Part shown: in pieces, positions 34,011-46,730 of the stretch
Layout of the letters: each line of letters opens with the position of its first letter
Numbering within the stretch: position 1 is the first letter of the stretch
Source of the DNA: Lepidodermella squamata
Taxonomy: Eukaryota; Gastrotricha
DNA: 64,000 nt
Direction of reading: 5' to 3'
NCBI GenBank assembly: GCA_047495785.1
Contig: JBLDXI010000012.1
Span: 558,001-622,000, forward strand
Made by a program: the position numbers and the translations under genes
The notes under the pieces: model-generated
Databases searched by the model: none
What the model was told of the DNA's origin: nothing
Seen by the model: only the letters and a program-made list of their open reading frames with translations

Positions 34011-34591
34011 ATTACTCTGAATTTATTCCTTTTTTGAGTGACAAAGCTGAGAAAAAGCAAGCACAACATATTATCACTCTCTTGTTTGCGTTGATTCCTT
34101 GTTCCCTCGAAAGTTTCGCAACAAGGTTGAACGTAAGTAAATACACATAATCTAGTTGAGGATAACTGTTCAGCGGCACGATAAGCGATAAAATAAATGA
34201 TATAATTTGAGTTGATGACAATCAGGTATTGATATAACGATTTACTTTCAGGCAGTGAGTTACATTGTTAGTTGGAATAGAACATTTACTAAGGGAAAAA
34301 CCAGTCAGGTTTTCATAAATAATATCAATAAACATGAGTCACCGTAGAGCGAGTGGTCGTCGCTTGAAAACACGCTTCGCTCGATATGAACAAAAATTCG
34401 TGATGTAAAATTGGCAGTTGCTTTTCCTTGATGGCACTCAAAGTAAAGACATCACGAACCGACGGCACAATTAATTTGATAAACAAAAGCGCATGAGACA
34501 ATCTGGCAAAATGATAACATAAATTTTGAATTGTGTTTTTTTTAGAAATTTCGCGCTAAAAACATGAAGAGCTTTAAGACTTTGTTTCAGT
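34011..34591. other. Intergenic, no gene seen
   Basis: AT-rich. The only plus-strand ATG of note (about 34334, MSHRRASGRRLKTR) gives 24 codons and is not supported. Confidence 0.4.
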
Positions 34592-37500
34592 TCAATAATC
34601 ATTATTTGCGTTGGCGATGTTGAAGCCAAGCTGGAAGCCCTTGCCGTGAGCCGACGCGAGCCACGTCCTCCAGTCCGCCTTAAACTGTACAGTTACGGCT
34701 TGCGACGTCGAGTAAATGGGTCGTCTATCCGGGTAGTTACCAGAGCAGAACTGGCCGAGCGCTGGCGAGTTGGCCGACGAACCGTCGCGAAGGGCAACAA
34801 AGCTGCCTAAGCACTGATCGTTATCGCCGGGGATGTCCATGATAGTGAAGACCATTCTGAAAAAAATGTTATACTTGAATAAGAGAATTCAAACTTTTGG
34901 GAACGAGCTTACTGAATGCGCTGATCGCTGCGTGGGGCAACAAGCACCCATGTGCAAGTATCGCCAGCTTGGTAGCCACCGAAATCGAAGTTGGGCGAGT
35001 GAAGGATCTTTTATAAAAGATGCTTAAATCATGCTTGCACTTCGGAAATAATTCTTTATGTTACCTGGACAGTTTCGGTAGCGGCAATTGCGAAGGTTTG
35101 ACCACTGCAACGACCACGGAGTTGGAAGTTGGCGTTAGGCTGGGGTCCGGTGGGCGTTCCAGGAACACGGATGGCCTTGTATTGGAGAGTGAAACCAGCC
35201 CATTGGTTCTGAGCATCACTGGCGAAGCGAACAACGGCAAAGCGTTGGCTGGTCTTGATTTCAGTGAGACCAAGCTGAGCTTCTGGTGGCGTGTTGCCGC
35301 AGAAACGGCCGACGCGGGTTGTGTTCGGCCGGGTGTCATCTTCACCGTTGTAGATTTCAACGAAGTCAGGGCAGTCATCACCATCAGCCGGCGAGGCTTG
35401 ACCAGTGCGGGCGAGCGGGCTCTCGAGACGGAAGGTTGGGAAGCGGATGCGGAGGACAAAGCCGAGAGGAGCTTCAATCTGCCACTTGCATGAGTCGCTA
35501 GGTGCGTAAGTTGTCATGTTGGAGTCAGAAGCTGGCATGTAGACTGTCGACCAGTCCTTGTCGTTGGCGATGACGCGGTAACTGACGCCGTTGCACTTGG
35601 GCACTGGCGGCTTGGTCGGCTGAGGTGCTGGCGATGAAGTGTAGGCAAGGGCGATGTTCTTCATTGCCTCTGCTTCCGCCTTGAAGCTGATCTTGAAACC
35701 TCGGCCGGTTCCGCGAGCATTAGCGGCGAACTGGATGAAGATGGAAGATCCAGAAGAAATGATGCGCTGGTAGTAGAAGTCACCGCAGAAGCGACCGAGC
35801 TCCGGCGCGGAGGGTGATGAGCCATCGAAAACTTGAACGAAGTTCTGCGGGCAAGAGTGGTTCGGTCCAGCGGGTCCGACGTCGAAGTCCTCGACAACAA
35901 GGTGGATGCGTTCGTTGCCGCGGGTATCGCCATGGGAAGTGATCAGCCACGCGCAGGTGTCCGAAGTTGTGCCAGTGCCGTAGTTGGGAGACGTCAGCGA
36001 GCCCATGCGGAACTGGTCAGCTGTGAGGGTGTTGATCTTTCCGGAACAAGGCGATGGTGCCGCGAAGTTGGTGAACGGAGCAATTGTCGACGCTTCGGGG
36101 GCCGTTGGACTAGTTTGTTTAAACGAGAGGCGGAAACCAGAGTACTGTGTATCGGTATCAGATCGGAAGACAATCGTCGCGCTATTTGTCGTCGTGCGGA
36201 TAGACTTGCTGCGAAGCAGACGATCGGGTCCGCACATCGTGGCTTTAAGGTCGCGGAAGAAGTTATTCTCGGTGGTGACGTCGATCTCGCGATTGTAGAT
36301 CTTGAGCGAATCGCCGCCGCAAGTCGGCAGAGCGCCGTCGAGCTCCATCTCAATAACATTGATCTCAATAACCATGCCAGCGTCAGCTTGGATGATCCAG
36401 TAGCACTGGTCATTGGCAGCGTACATCGCAACGCCGTAATTCGGCGAGGTGACGTACTGCTCTGTGGCCAACGCCTTGATCTTCTTGGTCTCACCACCGC
36501 AGCTCTGTGGACCCGGGCGCTGGGCTTGGCCAATAGAGGGCGCCTGGATAGCTGGAGCAGCGGTCTTATCCTGAACTTGGAAGGAGAGCACGAATCCACC
36601 GAATTCGTTGGTCGAGTCCGAACGGAAGTTGATCAACAGACGGCTGGTACGGCTGTAAAACATTTTTCCGACGTTTTCACTGCTGCCGCAAAGGTGAGCA
36701 AGAACAGCGGGCGGAACTGGGACATCACCATCATAAACATCGAGGTAATCATAGGGGCAAGGATCGCTGCGAGGATTGCGAACACCTGGCGCCGGAGCTT
36801 CGATGTTCATAGATGTAATAGTAACACGAATCTAAAGATAATAGGAACCTAAAAAATCGAATAATCAACTTTTTAAAGATAAATTACGGTGAGTCCTGGA
36901 TCAGTCCACAGTCTCCATGTGCAGTTATCGCTGGAGAAGTACTTTCCGTTGTTGAAGTTCGGGCTGCGGATGGTGCGGGACACAGAATCAGCGCGGAGAA
37001 CCATAACGTTACCGTTGCAGCGGGTGTCAAGGGCGCTGGGGACCAAGTCAGTGCTACCAGGCGCGCCGACATCGACACGCATGTTCTGAAGAACTTCCTG
37101 TCTGTCAATCGGAAGGGTGTCGAGGGGTGAATCCGGGCCGGTGGTTGGGGCATCTGCGACACTAACTTAAAATCTGTTGAACTCATCGAAAAAAGTCTGA
37201 CTTACCGACGGCTTGGTAATTGATACGGAAACCACGGAAATGTCTGAAAGCATCGCTGCTGAACACGACAAGAGCCAGGCGGCCAGGGGTGGTAATGGCT
37301 GGCGGGATGATGCTGCCGCAGTATTTACCAAGCTGACCAGCGCCGGCTGACACACCGCTGAAGACTTGAACGTTGTCATCAGCGCAGACGCTGCTGCCAG
37401 TTCCGACCTCGAAAACGTCGAAAACGATCTTGATGCGTTTGTTAGGATCGGCAGCGATCAGCCAATAGCACTTGTCCGATGGGTAGTATTCGCCGAATCC

Positions 37501-38373
37501 GAAGTTCGGCGACAGGATAGTTCCGGTTTCGTTCGACGCCTGCAACATGTCGAGACGACCGTTGCACTTGGGCGACGGCTTTGACGAGGCAAGAACGCTA
37601 GCTGGGGCGTTGATGCGCTGTTGCTGCTGTTGAACCTGAACCGCGGTGGGGAACAGCGATTCGGGCTCGATCGGCTTCGGAGCCGGAACAGCAACTGGCG
37701 GGATGGGAGTCGGTCTTGACCCATCACCCCTAAGGTCTAAAAAAGTCGTGAATAACAAGGTCAAATTTTAGTTCGGTAGCGAAAATGGGTAAAATTACAG
37801 CTGACGACGTCGAATTTGAGCCTGAAACCAGTCCTAACAAATGGAGCATCAGAAACGAATTTGAGCAGCAAGTCGCCGTTTGGCGTCAAGAAGTCTTGGC
37901 TCTTCGTGGCGTTGCCGTTGAGCGTGCCACAGAAGACGGACAGCATGTTGGCGCGGTTTTCGAAGCTGCCCTGGTAGACTTCAAGGCGATCCTTGACGCA
38001 GCCAGGCGACCATTCAACGTCGAAGCGCAAGAACGAAATGCGAACGACGGTGCCGCGGGTGTTAATCACCCAATAGCACGTGTCGAGGTTGGGGTAGACA
38101 ACGGTGGCGCCATTGCTGGCCTGGCGCTGTGTGGCTTCATCCACAGCCGGGTACAAGACTTCGGCCGAGGTGCCTGATACGGTCACCTGTCGGCCACCGC
38201 AAGCCGGCGCGTAGGCCACATTCGGCAGCATTTGTGCGTTTGTGAGGCATAAGGAAACTAAAACCGCGAATGCCTATAAACAACGTTGATTTCTAAAAAA
38301 TCGATCAAAGCTGATATTGGAAGTGGCTTACCACGTGCGGAATAGAACGGCCAAGAGCCGCAGTGGTTGTCAT
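34592..38373 (-). CDS. Secreted seven-CUB-domain protein
   Basis: Seven exons close in phase: 38373-38332, 38273-37799, 37736-37206, 37165-36888, 36831-35065, 35007-34913 and 34856-34592, 1150 residues. A signal peptide spans exons 1-2 (hydrophobic core VAFAVLVSLCLTNAQ). Seven CUB domains lie at about 38-155, 226-348, 395-527, 552-681, 705-823, 852-990 and 1012-1148. They share the C-x-G opening, SPN-F/Y-G, C-x-W and FCG marks, though domain 1 is divergent. Linkers are short and Pro/Gln-rich (for example QVQQQQQRINAP). There is no protease, EGF, transmembrane segment or GPI signal, so it should be secreted. It is a paralogue in architecture of the nine-CUB gene at 11025-16236. It is probably extracellular matrix or mucus/coat material; function not known. 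Confidence 0.9.
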
Positions 38374-40445
38374 GGTCCGATGTTCGTTTTTCTCCCTTGC
38401 TATCAAATGCTTCAGCTTAAAAACGAACCCTACAAAAAATGTTAATCCTTTGTCATTAAATGTGGCCCGCGCATCTCGGCGGCAATTAATAATCGGCTGT
38501 AAATAAAACCGCAGTTGTCAGCTGTTACAATCGTTGGTCACCTTTATCTCAGGCAAGTGGAGCGAGCGAGAGAGAGAGCGGGCTGAGAATATTTGTCGGA
38601 CAAAATTGTTCAATGTCGTTTTAACGAAGCGGAAAAACTAGTCCATTGCAGCAGTATTGCAGACAAAGCGCCGCGCAGCTCTGAACAACTGCGAGCTTTG
38701 TCGCGAAAAAAGCGCGGAAAAAAGTCGCGAAAAAGCGAGCGAACCCTGGTCAATTATGTCCATTATAATGCCGCTATTTTCCGCCGCTCATGCGCTAATA
38801 TAATATTATTACTGCTACCTTCGCTACTAATATTAATGATATTACTAAAGCAAAAATTGATGCGCTTATTAATGATGTTATGATCAGCATTGTTATTGCA
38901 GCATGCCGAGGCGTTATTATGCCGGTTATTATTAACTAGACGGTTAAAAACTTATCGCGATTATACATACAATTTATCATTTATATTGGTATATATTATG
39001 ATTTTAATAACTAGCCGGTCTGAACGTTGTCAGTGCGTTTTTGCGGCGAGCATTAACGGCGCTAAAAAATTACCTGCAGTTTATTAAATGTCAATAAAAA
39101 AAGACCATCCATCGCGTTAATAAATGATGGTCAGAAGTTGAATAAGAGGCCGTTTGTCAACTCGTGATGTGAGTGTGGTGGCGGCTTGAGGCGAAAAAAA
39201 ATTGCTTAAAAAGCGAGCGGTTTATAAGTAGAGTATTGAATAACCGCCACTGGCTAATGGCTAAGTGTTTTGCGTCGCGTACACCATAGGCGACACGCTC
39301 GTGTCTAGCAGCACAGCACCTGCCTAGGCACCGTGTCGCCGGCCGTTTTACGTTGAAATGGTCAGTCCTCGAACGAATTACACGGCTCATCAGCTCCGAG
39401 AATTTTACTATGAAAGATTGTATGATTGAACCTACACGAATGTGATAATAGGGTGTTGTATAAATACAATAACTACATTATACTAACCCATGATATATTT
39501 GAGCATATCGACGGGGTAATACATAAGCCGACTCTCTCATGTTCTACAAGATTCTACATAGTATAGCGTTGACCGATGAGGCGATGACAGGCAGACGGAG
39601 ACATTACAGCTTTACGCTAAAAGCCAAGAAACTCGGATGAATATGAATGCTGTATCAACTAACCTGCGTTATTAAACGTTGTTAAAGGTTACTCGTGTTA
39701 TTTTTTCGACGCAAAAAACTACAGGTGCGCGTGGCCGTCATTATCATCCGCGCAAACCTCGGTCCAGCTTGGTGTGTGGGCATCTCGGCCGCTCGCAGCT
39801 CGATGGGGTTGGTCAGACACGGGCCGCAGCGATGGTAAATTAAAAAGCCGGGTGTATTTGATTATCACCTTAAAAAAAACATCTCTATATCAACAAAATT
39901 TACACACAAGACGCAATAGACATGCGCGACCCGCGCTAACCAGCATAAAAATAAACAACATTTATCCCTGAATAATTCATAGGCGCTGATTTATTATTTT
40001 CGTGTTGCTTTCAACTACATCGGCCGGCCTGGTTTCATCTCGTAATTTGCCTCTTCAATCGCGTCTTTTCATGCTCCTTGAACTGTAATCTTTGAATTAG
40101 ATTAATACCCAATTGCTAGAACGCCTGTTTTTGATAGGCGGAATGATATGAAGCTTAAAAACAAAGCATGAATATCGGTCAACTTCGTTTTATTTTCGTC
40201 ATTTCATCTCGCGCGCATACATTTCATACAAAAATGACATAATGTATCAACGGCATAATTGCTTTAAACGCTACGTTAGAACTCTCTCAACACCCGACTA
40301 GCACTTTGCGGTGTTTTTGAAGTCGAAACGGCGAACGGGACAATGCACTTTTAACATATAGAGAGCACATGGATCAAAACAGCTTTTCATCATTTTATTA
40401 AATAAAAAACAAACTGGCCAACATAAACTAGTTTCTATTATTTAC
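38374..40445. other. Long intergenic between seven-CUB gene and EMC1
   Basis: About 2 kb with no supported gene. 38570-38760 is purine-rich (GAGA and GCGAAAAA runs), near the seven-CUB promoter. 38770-39000 is AT-rich with ATT/TAT repeats. A short hairpin (GACCATC/GATGGTC) lies at about 39101-39133. AATAAA on the minus strand near 40394 fits the EMC1 3' end. Confidence 0.45.
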
Positions 40446-43444
40446 TCACTGCCAGGCTTTTTTCAGCTCCTTAAGCTGGACTAGGTACCGGAATACGAAT
40501 GTAGCAGCCAGTAGGCCGACTGTGATCATAATAATGAATGCGTAATCGAAGTCTTCTTTGAGCATGTCGAACATTTTCGAGGGCCAAACGCGGGCAAAGT
40601 ACAAGTCCAAGCCCGAGACGAATAACAGGCTGGTTGATTCGAGGCCGGAAGATGCCGTATACATGTAGGAGATGCGGTCCAAACTCCGGTTGTAGTTGAC
40701 AAACGACTCGGGGTGCATGAGGACCTCAGGAATGTAAGGCGGAATGCCTTCCTCTGCGTGCTCCTGCGTGGCGGTGAGCAAACGCCGTGGGTTGAGCAGC
40801 AACTTCGGCACCTCTAGAATGCGACCCGAGGCCAGACCGAGAAGGACTGATCGCGAAGTAATCCCGCGCCGTGAGGTGGTGATCACCATCGATCGAACCA
40901 CATCATTGAGCACGTACGCCTGTTTCAGCACCATCGGAACATCCGGACCGTAATAGTCGAACGAAGAAAACATGGTGGCGTTGCGTTCTTCTTTGCCTTC
41001 GAATAGCTCGATTACTGCGACTTCAGTTCTGCGCATTTGCGAGTTCCAATAGCTGTAGGTTACGAAATTTTCCGCATTCACAGCAAACACAGGGCCTCGA
41101 GCGTGGCGATGCTGACCTTGGTAGTAGAACCGACCAGAGACAGAGTCGACAAGGTACAGAGAAATCACGTCTGGAAAAATTACCCACAATTAGTTGTCGA
41201 AATATGAAATCATTATTTATTTTTACCTTTATCAGTGTCCTTCCGATCTGTGGAAAGTGTAGAAGTGACGACGAAAACGAGATTCGGATTCAAATATCGA
41301 TATAGCACGGTTCGGTCGGCTAGTACGACAGCTTTCGAATAGACTCGCTCGTCCGGCCTGCGCTCAGCCACAGTCACTATATGCTCGCCAGCCGGTAACT
41401 TCACAGACCAGGTTTTGGCAAGGTTTATGAAATCATTTGTCGAGGTCTGTCCAATCTGAAAACCGGTTATCTCAGGGTTGTTGATAATTTTCTCCGTAAT
41501 CAGGTACAAATACACGTCGCTGGAGGTAGTTTTCACGAAATTTGTCAACGATTGCGGATACACATAGACCGAAGACCGAGTCGGTAGAATGAACAAAATA
41601 GGAATAATCTTCTGCTCAGGATGAGAATGCGTAAATGGCCGAATAACACCCGGCAAAAACGGCAGGGTCAACCGTTCGTCAACTTTGCCAGTCAAACCAT
41701 CAAACGTCACTAAGCAAACTTGGTCGTTAGAAGACGCATCTTGACCTACAACCGCGACTAGTGACGTCATGCCAGTGACGTCTGTGCCACGGAGAGGGAA
41801 AATTGACAGAGGTCTACAATCGCCGAGAAGAAGGTCCCAAACCACTACACCAGTCAGCGAGTGAATAGCGTAGACCTTGCCAGGTGTTGTTAGAACTATA
41901 ATCAACTTTTCTAGGCCGAATTTATCACGATGGAGCTCCACCGAAACGTCACGCCCATCACCAGTGTGTCGGCTGATTTGATGATGCAGAAGGCTGTGCT
42001 TAGTATCCTTATGAAAATGAAGTAAAGCCCCGAAACCTCCGTTAGAAAATGTGTCGATCAAGTCGAAGACAGTTGAGAACAGAATGTCACTTTCAAACCG
42101 AACTCGCCGGGCGAACGACACGAATATATTAGAACTCTGAGACACAACTTCGTCGGCGATATCGGCGAGATACCCTGGAAGAGGGAGGTCGAAGAAAATC
42201 GATGAGACAGCTTGACCGAGGCCTTCGTCGCGAGTCCATTTGACCGCGCCAGCCTGGACAAAAACCAGAGTATCGTACTTGGTTCGGATGAGGCTCCTGA
42301 GAATAGGAGCGTTGCCGCCTGCAGCTGCTCCTCGTTTTTTGAGAACGATCGGGAACAAATTTGCAATTCCTTCATTCATCAGCTCTCGAGACGTGAAAGC
42401 CGAATCGCCCACTTGGCTGGTAGTTTGTTCGTCGAGGAGAGCGAGTCTGTAGCTAAAGCCGCCGTCATTCAGCAGGGCAAAGGCCGCATCTTTCCCGTTA
42501 TAATCCACCGTGGAAGCATCAACGACAGCAGCGCCTGATTCAAATTTGAAGCGACCTTGATTGAGTAAGTTGCAAAGGATCTTTTTGCCGTTTTCATAAG
42601 TGAGCAAAGCGGTATTCGAGACAACTTTCATGTCAGCAATTTTATTGCCAGGTGTCTGAGTCAGCGCGCATGACTCACCATCCACATATCCAGCAGTTGA
42701 CGACGCAGAAAATTCGCGGAAGGTGACTGGGCCAAGCATTTTTCCGCTCTCGAGTAAGCAAACGAATGACTGGCCATTGGAAAGACTTCCACAGCTGACG
42801 ATTTGATCATTTAAATTACCGCTAGATAACTTGACCAATTTTGCGCTGTTTTCAACAGCAGCTTGGTAAACAGTCACAGCTCCAGAGATATCCTGGGAAA
42901 TGATGCAGCCAGTAATTGCGTCGTTACATCCGACAATGAATTGAGCAGCATTTTGGTTGGAAGGGATCGGCATGCACTTGTAATTGTTCCCCCTCAGCAA
43001 ACACATATTGCCATCAGTTGCGAATAATATAGTGTCTTCGGTAGTTCTAGTAAGTTTAATAGACTCGCTGTCGCTGATTGGTAGAACGAGTTGAGTTTTC
43101 AATATGCCCTCGGGATAAAAACACCGAGCAACATTCCCCGAAAGAACAAAAACGCAATCACTGTACAATGTGACCAGCGAAACTCGTTCACCCTGACTTA
43201 ACGAGTGGCGCCATATCACACTGCCGTCTTTCGCAGCAAGAGCTCCAATTACACCGGTTTCGGCTGCGGCGACGAAAATCGCTCTGCTTCCGGTACCATC
43301 AGGCACAGCATCATAAGAGGCAAACGATACTCGACCGACGTAAGACTGCTTCCAATCAAAAATACCAACCTGGTCTTCGTAAAGAGCTAATGAATAACCG
43401 AATAATAGCCCGAAGAATAAGCTCTTTAATGCAGTTAAATTCAT
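40446..43444 (-). CDS. EMC1: ER membrane protein complex subunit 1
   Basis: The large lumenal subunit of the EMC insertase, which places weakly hydrophobic transmembrane segments in the ER membrane. Two exons, 43444-41227 and 41170-40446, give 980 residues, close to the family's usual length. The signal peptide is MNLTALKSLFFGLLFGYSLA, followed at once by LYEDQVGIFDWKQSYVGRV, strongly conserved at the EMC1 N-terminus. The beta-propeller contains WRHSLSQGE-type PQQ-like repeats and VYAIHSLTGVVVWDLLLGD. The C-terminal DUF1620 region includes TSRRGITSRSVLLGLASGRI, and the single membrane anchor is FAFIIMITVGLLAATFVF-like near the end. The start at 43444 was preferred over an in-frame ATG seven codons upstream because it begins the signal peptide. 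Confidence 0.95.
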
Positions 43445-43725
43445 ATCTAAAAATGAAAAATACACACATCGTCAAATAAATATTTAATTGATTATGTCGT
43501 TAACATAGTGGTAAATAGCACCAATCGGATGCACAACTCGTGGTAGAAATTGGAATAACAAAAACTATTTGGGGTAGTGTAAATTTCAAGGTAATCAAAA
43601 CTGGAGAGCATTGTGATTTTAAAAAGCTATGAGACGCAAAGCAGCAGTGTTGCACAACAAAGACAGCTGAGAGTTCAGCAGGATTATAAGATCAGATTCG
43701 ATGGTAAATATTGCGAAGAAAACGA

Positions 43726-44451
43726 TCAGGCTCGCGATACACCATCATTCAACTCGTTTTTCAAACGATTAATGACATGGCGTATTCCACCAGCAGGATC
43801 TCCCGGGAACATGCCACGAACATTCACCAAAATATTTTTCAACTTGTCATTTGGAACTTTGGCACTAGCGGCAGGTCCGGAGGAAACATACAGCATGTTA
43901 TCTTCGGCTGAATAAAGAATGAGGAAATGCTCGCCGCAATGCGTAGCGCCTCGGAACCATTTTCTTTTGAGCTGTTCAGCAAATGACCGGGAAGCTCGAA
44001 GGCGAGCATCAGCATTTTCCTCGCGGCCGAATTCTTGAATATGCGACTTTCCCATTTTGCGTAAAACAGCGACAGCAATCAAAAAGTTTTTGTCGCCATT
44101 GTCCGGAGGGCAGACTCGTCGAAAAGCAGGAGCGCCAGGATGAGCTAAGTCTTGAACTGATGAGCACGGGCACTCGAAGTCGACCTGCTGGCTAAGTACT
44201 TCTCGCAGCTCTTTCTCCAGTGAAAGCGCCTCTTCAATAGTCAGCAGCTGATCTGGATCGCAAACCAAAGCCGAGAAACCTTTTTCTGAGCTCAGCTGAC
44301 GACCAGCAACACGAGAGCATCGAGCAACATCGTGCTTTAGATGGGGGTATGAGTCGGGCAGCCAAGTTTTAGGCTCATCTGCTTTTCTGGCGTTCTCCGC
44401 GCAGCCTCCACAGACAGCCAGCGATAAAACAATGCACACTTTAAGATGCAT
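43726..44451 (-). CDS. Secreted TPM-domain protein (MOLO1-like)
   Basis: A 241-residue protein with a signal peptide (MHLKVCIVLSLAVCGGC) and a TPM domain of the MOLO1 type, the family of the C. elegans levamisole-receptor modulator. Features are TWLPDSYPHLKHDVARC near the start, SALVCDPDQLLTIEEALSLE, cysteines at CPCSSVQD and RVCPPDNGDK, and FLILYSAEDNMLYVSSGPAA late in the domain. MOLO1 has a C-terminal transmembrane helix. None is visible here, so the form predicted is soluble. A missing last exon is possible because a GTGTAT donor-like site lies just before the stop. It is upstream of EMC1 on the same strand. Confidence 0.7.
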   Translation of the reverse strand: MHLKVCIVLSLAVCGGCAENARKADEPKTWLPDSYPHLKHDVARCSRVAGRQLSSEKGFSALVCDPDQLLTIEEALSLEKELREVLSQQVDFECPCSSVQDLAHPGAPAFRRVCPPDNGDKNFLIAVAVLRKMGKSHIQEFGREENADARLRASRSFAEQLKRKWFRGATHCGEHFLILYSAEDNMLYVSSGPAASAKVPNDKLKNILVNVRGMFPGDPAGGIRHVINRLKNELNDGVSRA

Positions 44452-45601
44452 ATTTCTAGCAAAAAAGTTGACAATGGAAATCGGTCAGGAGAGCGATTGA
44501 AAGTAGGTTGAGAGTTGATAGGGAAAGTTATGCAGCCTTGTTGATCATGAGCATAAAGCAGAAAGGGCGCGGAGCTTCCAAAGAGCGAAGAGCTAGGAGC
44601 AAGAGGTACCAAGCAAGGGATGATGAAGAAATGGAATAAGGAATAAGATCGAATAAAGCTCACGCTCAATGTGGCCTTTGCCCTTTGTCAGAATTTTTGG
44701 CCTAAAATATCTGCAAACGCGACTGGCATTCGAAATTTAGCAACCTGTTTCGAGAGCTAAAAGCAAGGATCAAGAAGCAAGGGAGTATGAGATCATCATT
44801 CAGATTTCCGCGTCGGGAGTTTAGCTCATCCGTGAGTTATGCAGCTCAGCTTCTTTTGGAACTTTTGATCAATCAATTTTATGCTCCATTTTCCCAATGA
44901 TGCTTATAAAATAAAAATACATAAGAAAATATTTTCTACGTAATGGATTTTAATTTCAAAAAATATGTTTCCATAGCAACAGAAGATTGCATTGTTAACC
45001 ATTAACCGATGATTTCATTAACCATTAACCATGAGTCGCGATTCTCATCCAAGTCAAAATCTTGGGTTCTGTGTCGTCTGAGGGTTGACAAACCTTGACA
45101 CTGTTGCTTACATCTGCCCAATGATTGAATTTGCTTCCTAAGAAATCTCGATGTGCGCATGCAGGCAGGCTCTTTGCTGGCACGTACAACTCTTTTACTA
45201 ACTCGCATTTCTAGTTGATTGCACTTAGCAGTTAGAACTTCTAATCAAGTTATTGCCAGGGTGCTGAGCTTCTTCATCATTTTATTTGTAAATTGTTATT
45301 TACAGGATTAGAAGGGCACGCCACTTACACTAAACCGATTAGCTGTCATATAGCGTACTATTTTTTGATAAAGCTTGAGATAAGATATTGCGATCTGACT
45401 TTGGTGTTTGGCCATGAGCACAGATACAGAGCAAGCAAATAGCTCCTATATTTATCGATCTTTAGATCGACCAATATATAACTGTTATACATAATTATTT
45501 AGTATCTATGTGATAGATGCATACATATGTCTATCGTGTATATGGAACAAAATGCAACTAAACTAGGTAGATTTCACGAGAATCGTTGAAATCATAGACA
45601 C
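44452..45601. other. Intergenic between MOLO1-like and CFAP119 genes
   Basis: No supported gene. The motif ATTAACCATTAACC occurs twice near 45000-45035 as a short direct repeat. Otherwise unremarkable. Confidence 0.4.
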
Positions 45602-46597
45602 ATGAGCCTTTCATACAAATTACCTACTTTGATTTTAGAGAAAATTATTACAAAAATGCTGGAGAAGTTGAAGGCTCGTGAATTCACACCTGTGGCAAAC
45701 GAAGTATTACCGCTGCCGACGTATCACAAAGCTGAGTTGGCGCTATGGGTTGACCTTGCTGTTGATGATTGCGACAGATTAGAGGAATTGTCGTCATCCG
45801 ATGAAGTAAAACAGTTTCTAGCTACTCGCTTTCAGCTGGAAAATTTTGAGAGTGATATACGAGTTGCTATTCTGTTGGATCTTTATCTATACACTGTTCA
45901 ATACGCGAAGTCGAATGGCTTTGACAAGCCTCAGCTTTCAGCTCTATTTACCATCATCAAAAACACCCATGAGATCGCCACCGAGACTTCGTTCGGGAAT
46001 CTACAACAAACATTTGCATATTTCAGAGATGCGTTGCTGAGACATTCAGTGAACAGGCCACCGTTTTCTGTCGGAGTTTTTACCCCTGAGCAGGCTCGCC
46101 TGATCACAGAATACGTAATCACAAGCTACTTTAGGCACTTCAAGTTATACAAGTAACGTTGTGATGATCTAGCATTGATGATTTTTATTTTGGCTAAATA
46201 TCATTGCAGGTATGCATTCACTCCGCTTGTCAAGCTCGACATTCGCTTCGATTATCCCGCTATTCCAGAAACCGCCGAAGAGCAGGCGGCTCGGGAAGTG
46301 TCGTTTGCCGCGGATCCCAGTCGAATCGGGTCTGCTCTCAAAGCTGAGGAGCCACCGAAGTCAGGCTCGAAGCAGAAGTCGACTCTCTCCGAGCCTCAGC
46401 CAGAGAAAGAAAAGGAGGAAGAAGGCGTCTCGGCTTTAAAGCAAATCGTTAGGGAGGAGATTGTTACCGAAGTCGAGAAAATCAAGTCATCTTTGCAACA
46501 AGCCCTGAAGGAGACTGAAGAGCGACTATCCGAACGTCTTGCAAAAGCTGGCGTCGGAAGTGAGAAAGGAGGAAAATCTCCGCAAAAGAGAAAATAA
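45602..46597 (+). CDS. CFAP119: CFAP119 / CCDC189 ciliary protein
   Basis: Homologue of cilia- and flagella-associated protein 119 (formerly CCDC189), a protein of motile cilia and sperm flagella. Two exons, 45602-46152 and 46210-46597, 312 residues. Family signs are ILLDLYLYTVQYAKSNGFDK, TSFGNLQQTFAYFRDALLRH, NRPPFSVGVFTPEQARLIT, and the strongly conserved VITSYFRHFKLYKYAFTPLV, whose middle spans the splice junction and is restored exactly by splicing. The C-terminal third is a charged, glutamate/lysine-rich coiled coil ending SPQKRK. The next small gene begins about 130 bp downstream on the same strand. Confidence 0.9.
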
Positions 46598-46730
46598 AAT
46601 AAAATAATGTGACGTTGAAATGGTATTTCTGTTAATTAGAAGCATACCCATTGTTTACAAAATGAATAGAAATCAATATATTCTATCACTGTTTTTGTGA
46701 AATGATTTCGTAGGTAATGACTTTGAATTA

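Noticed and set aside
35833-36852. Long (339-codon) plus-strand ORF
   Set aside because: It is antisense to the seven-CUB gene, whose exons, phases and domains are clear. The reading is a mirror of biased codon use and shows no domain.
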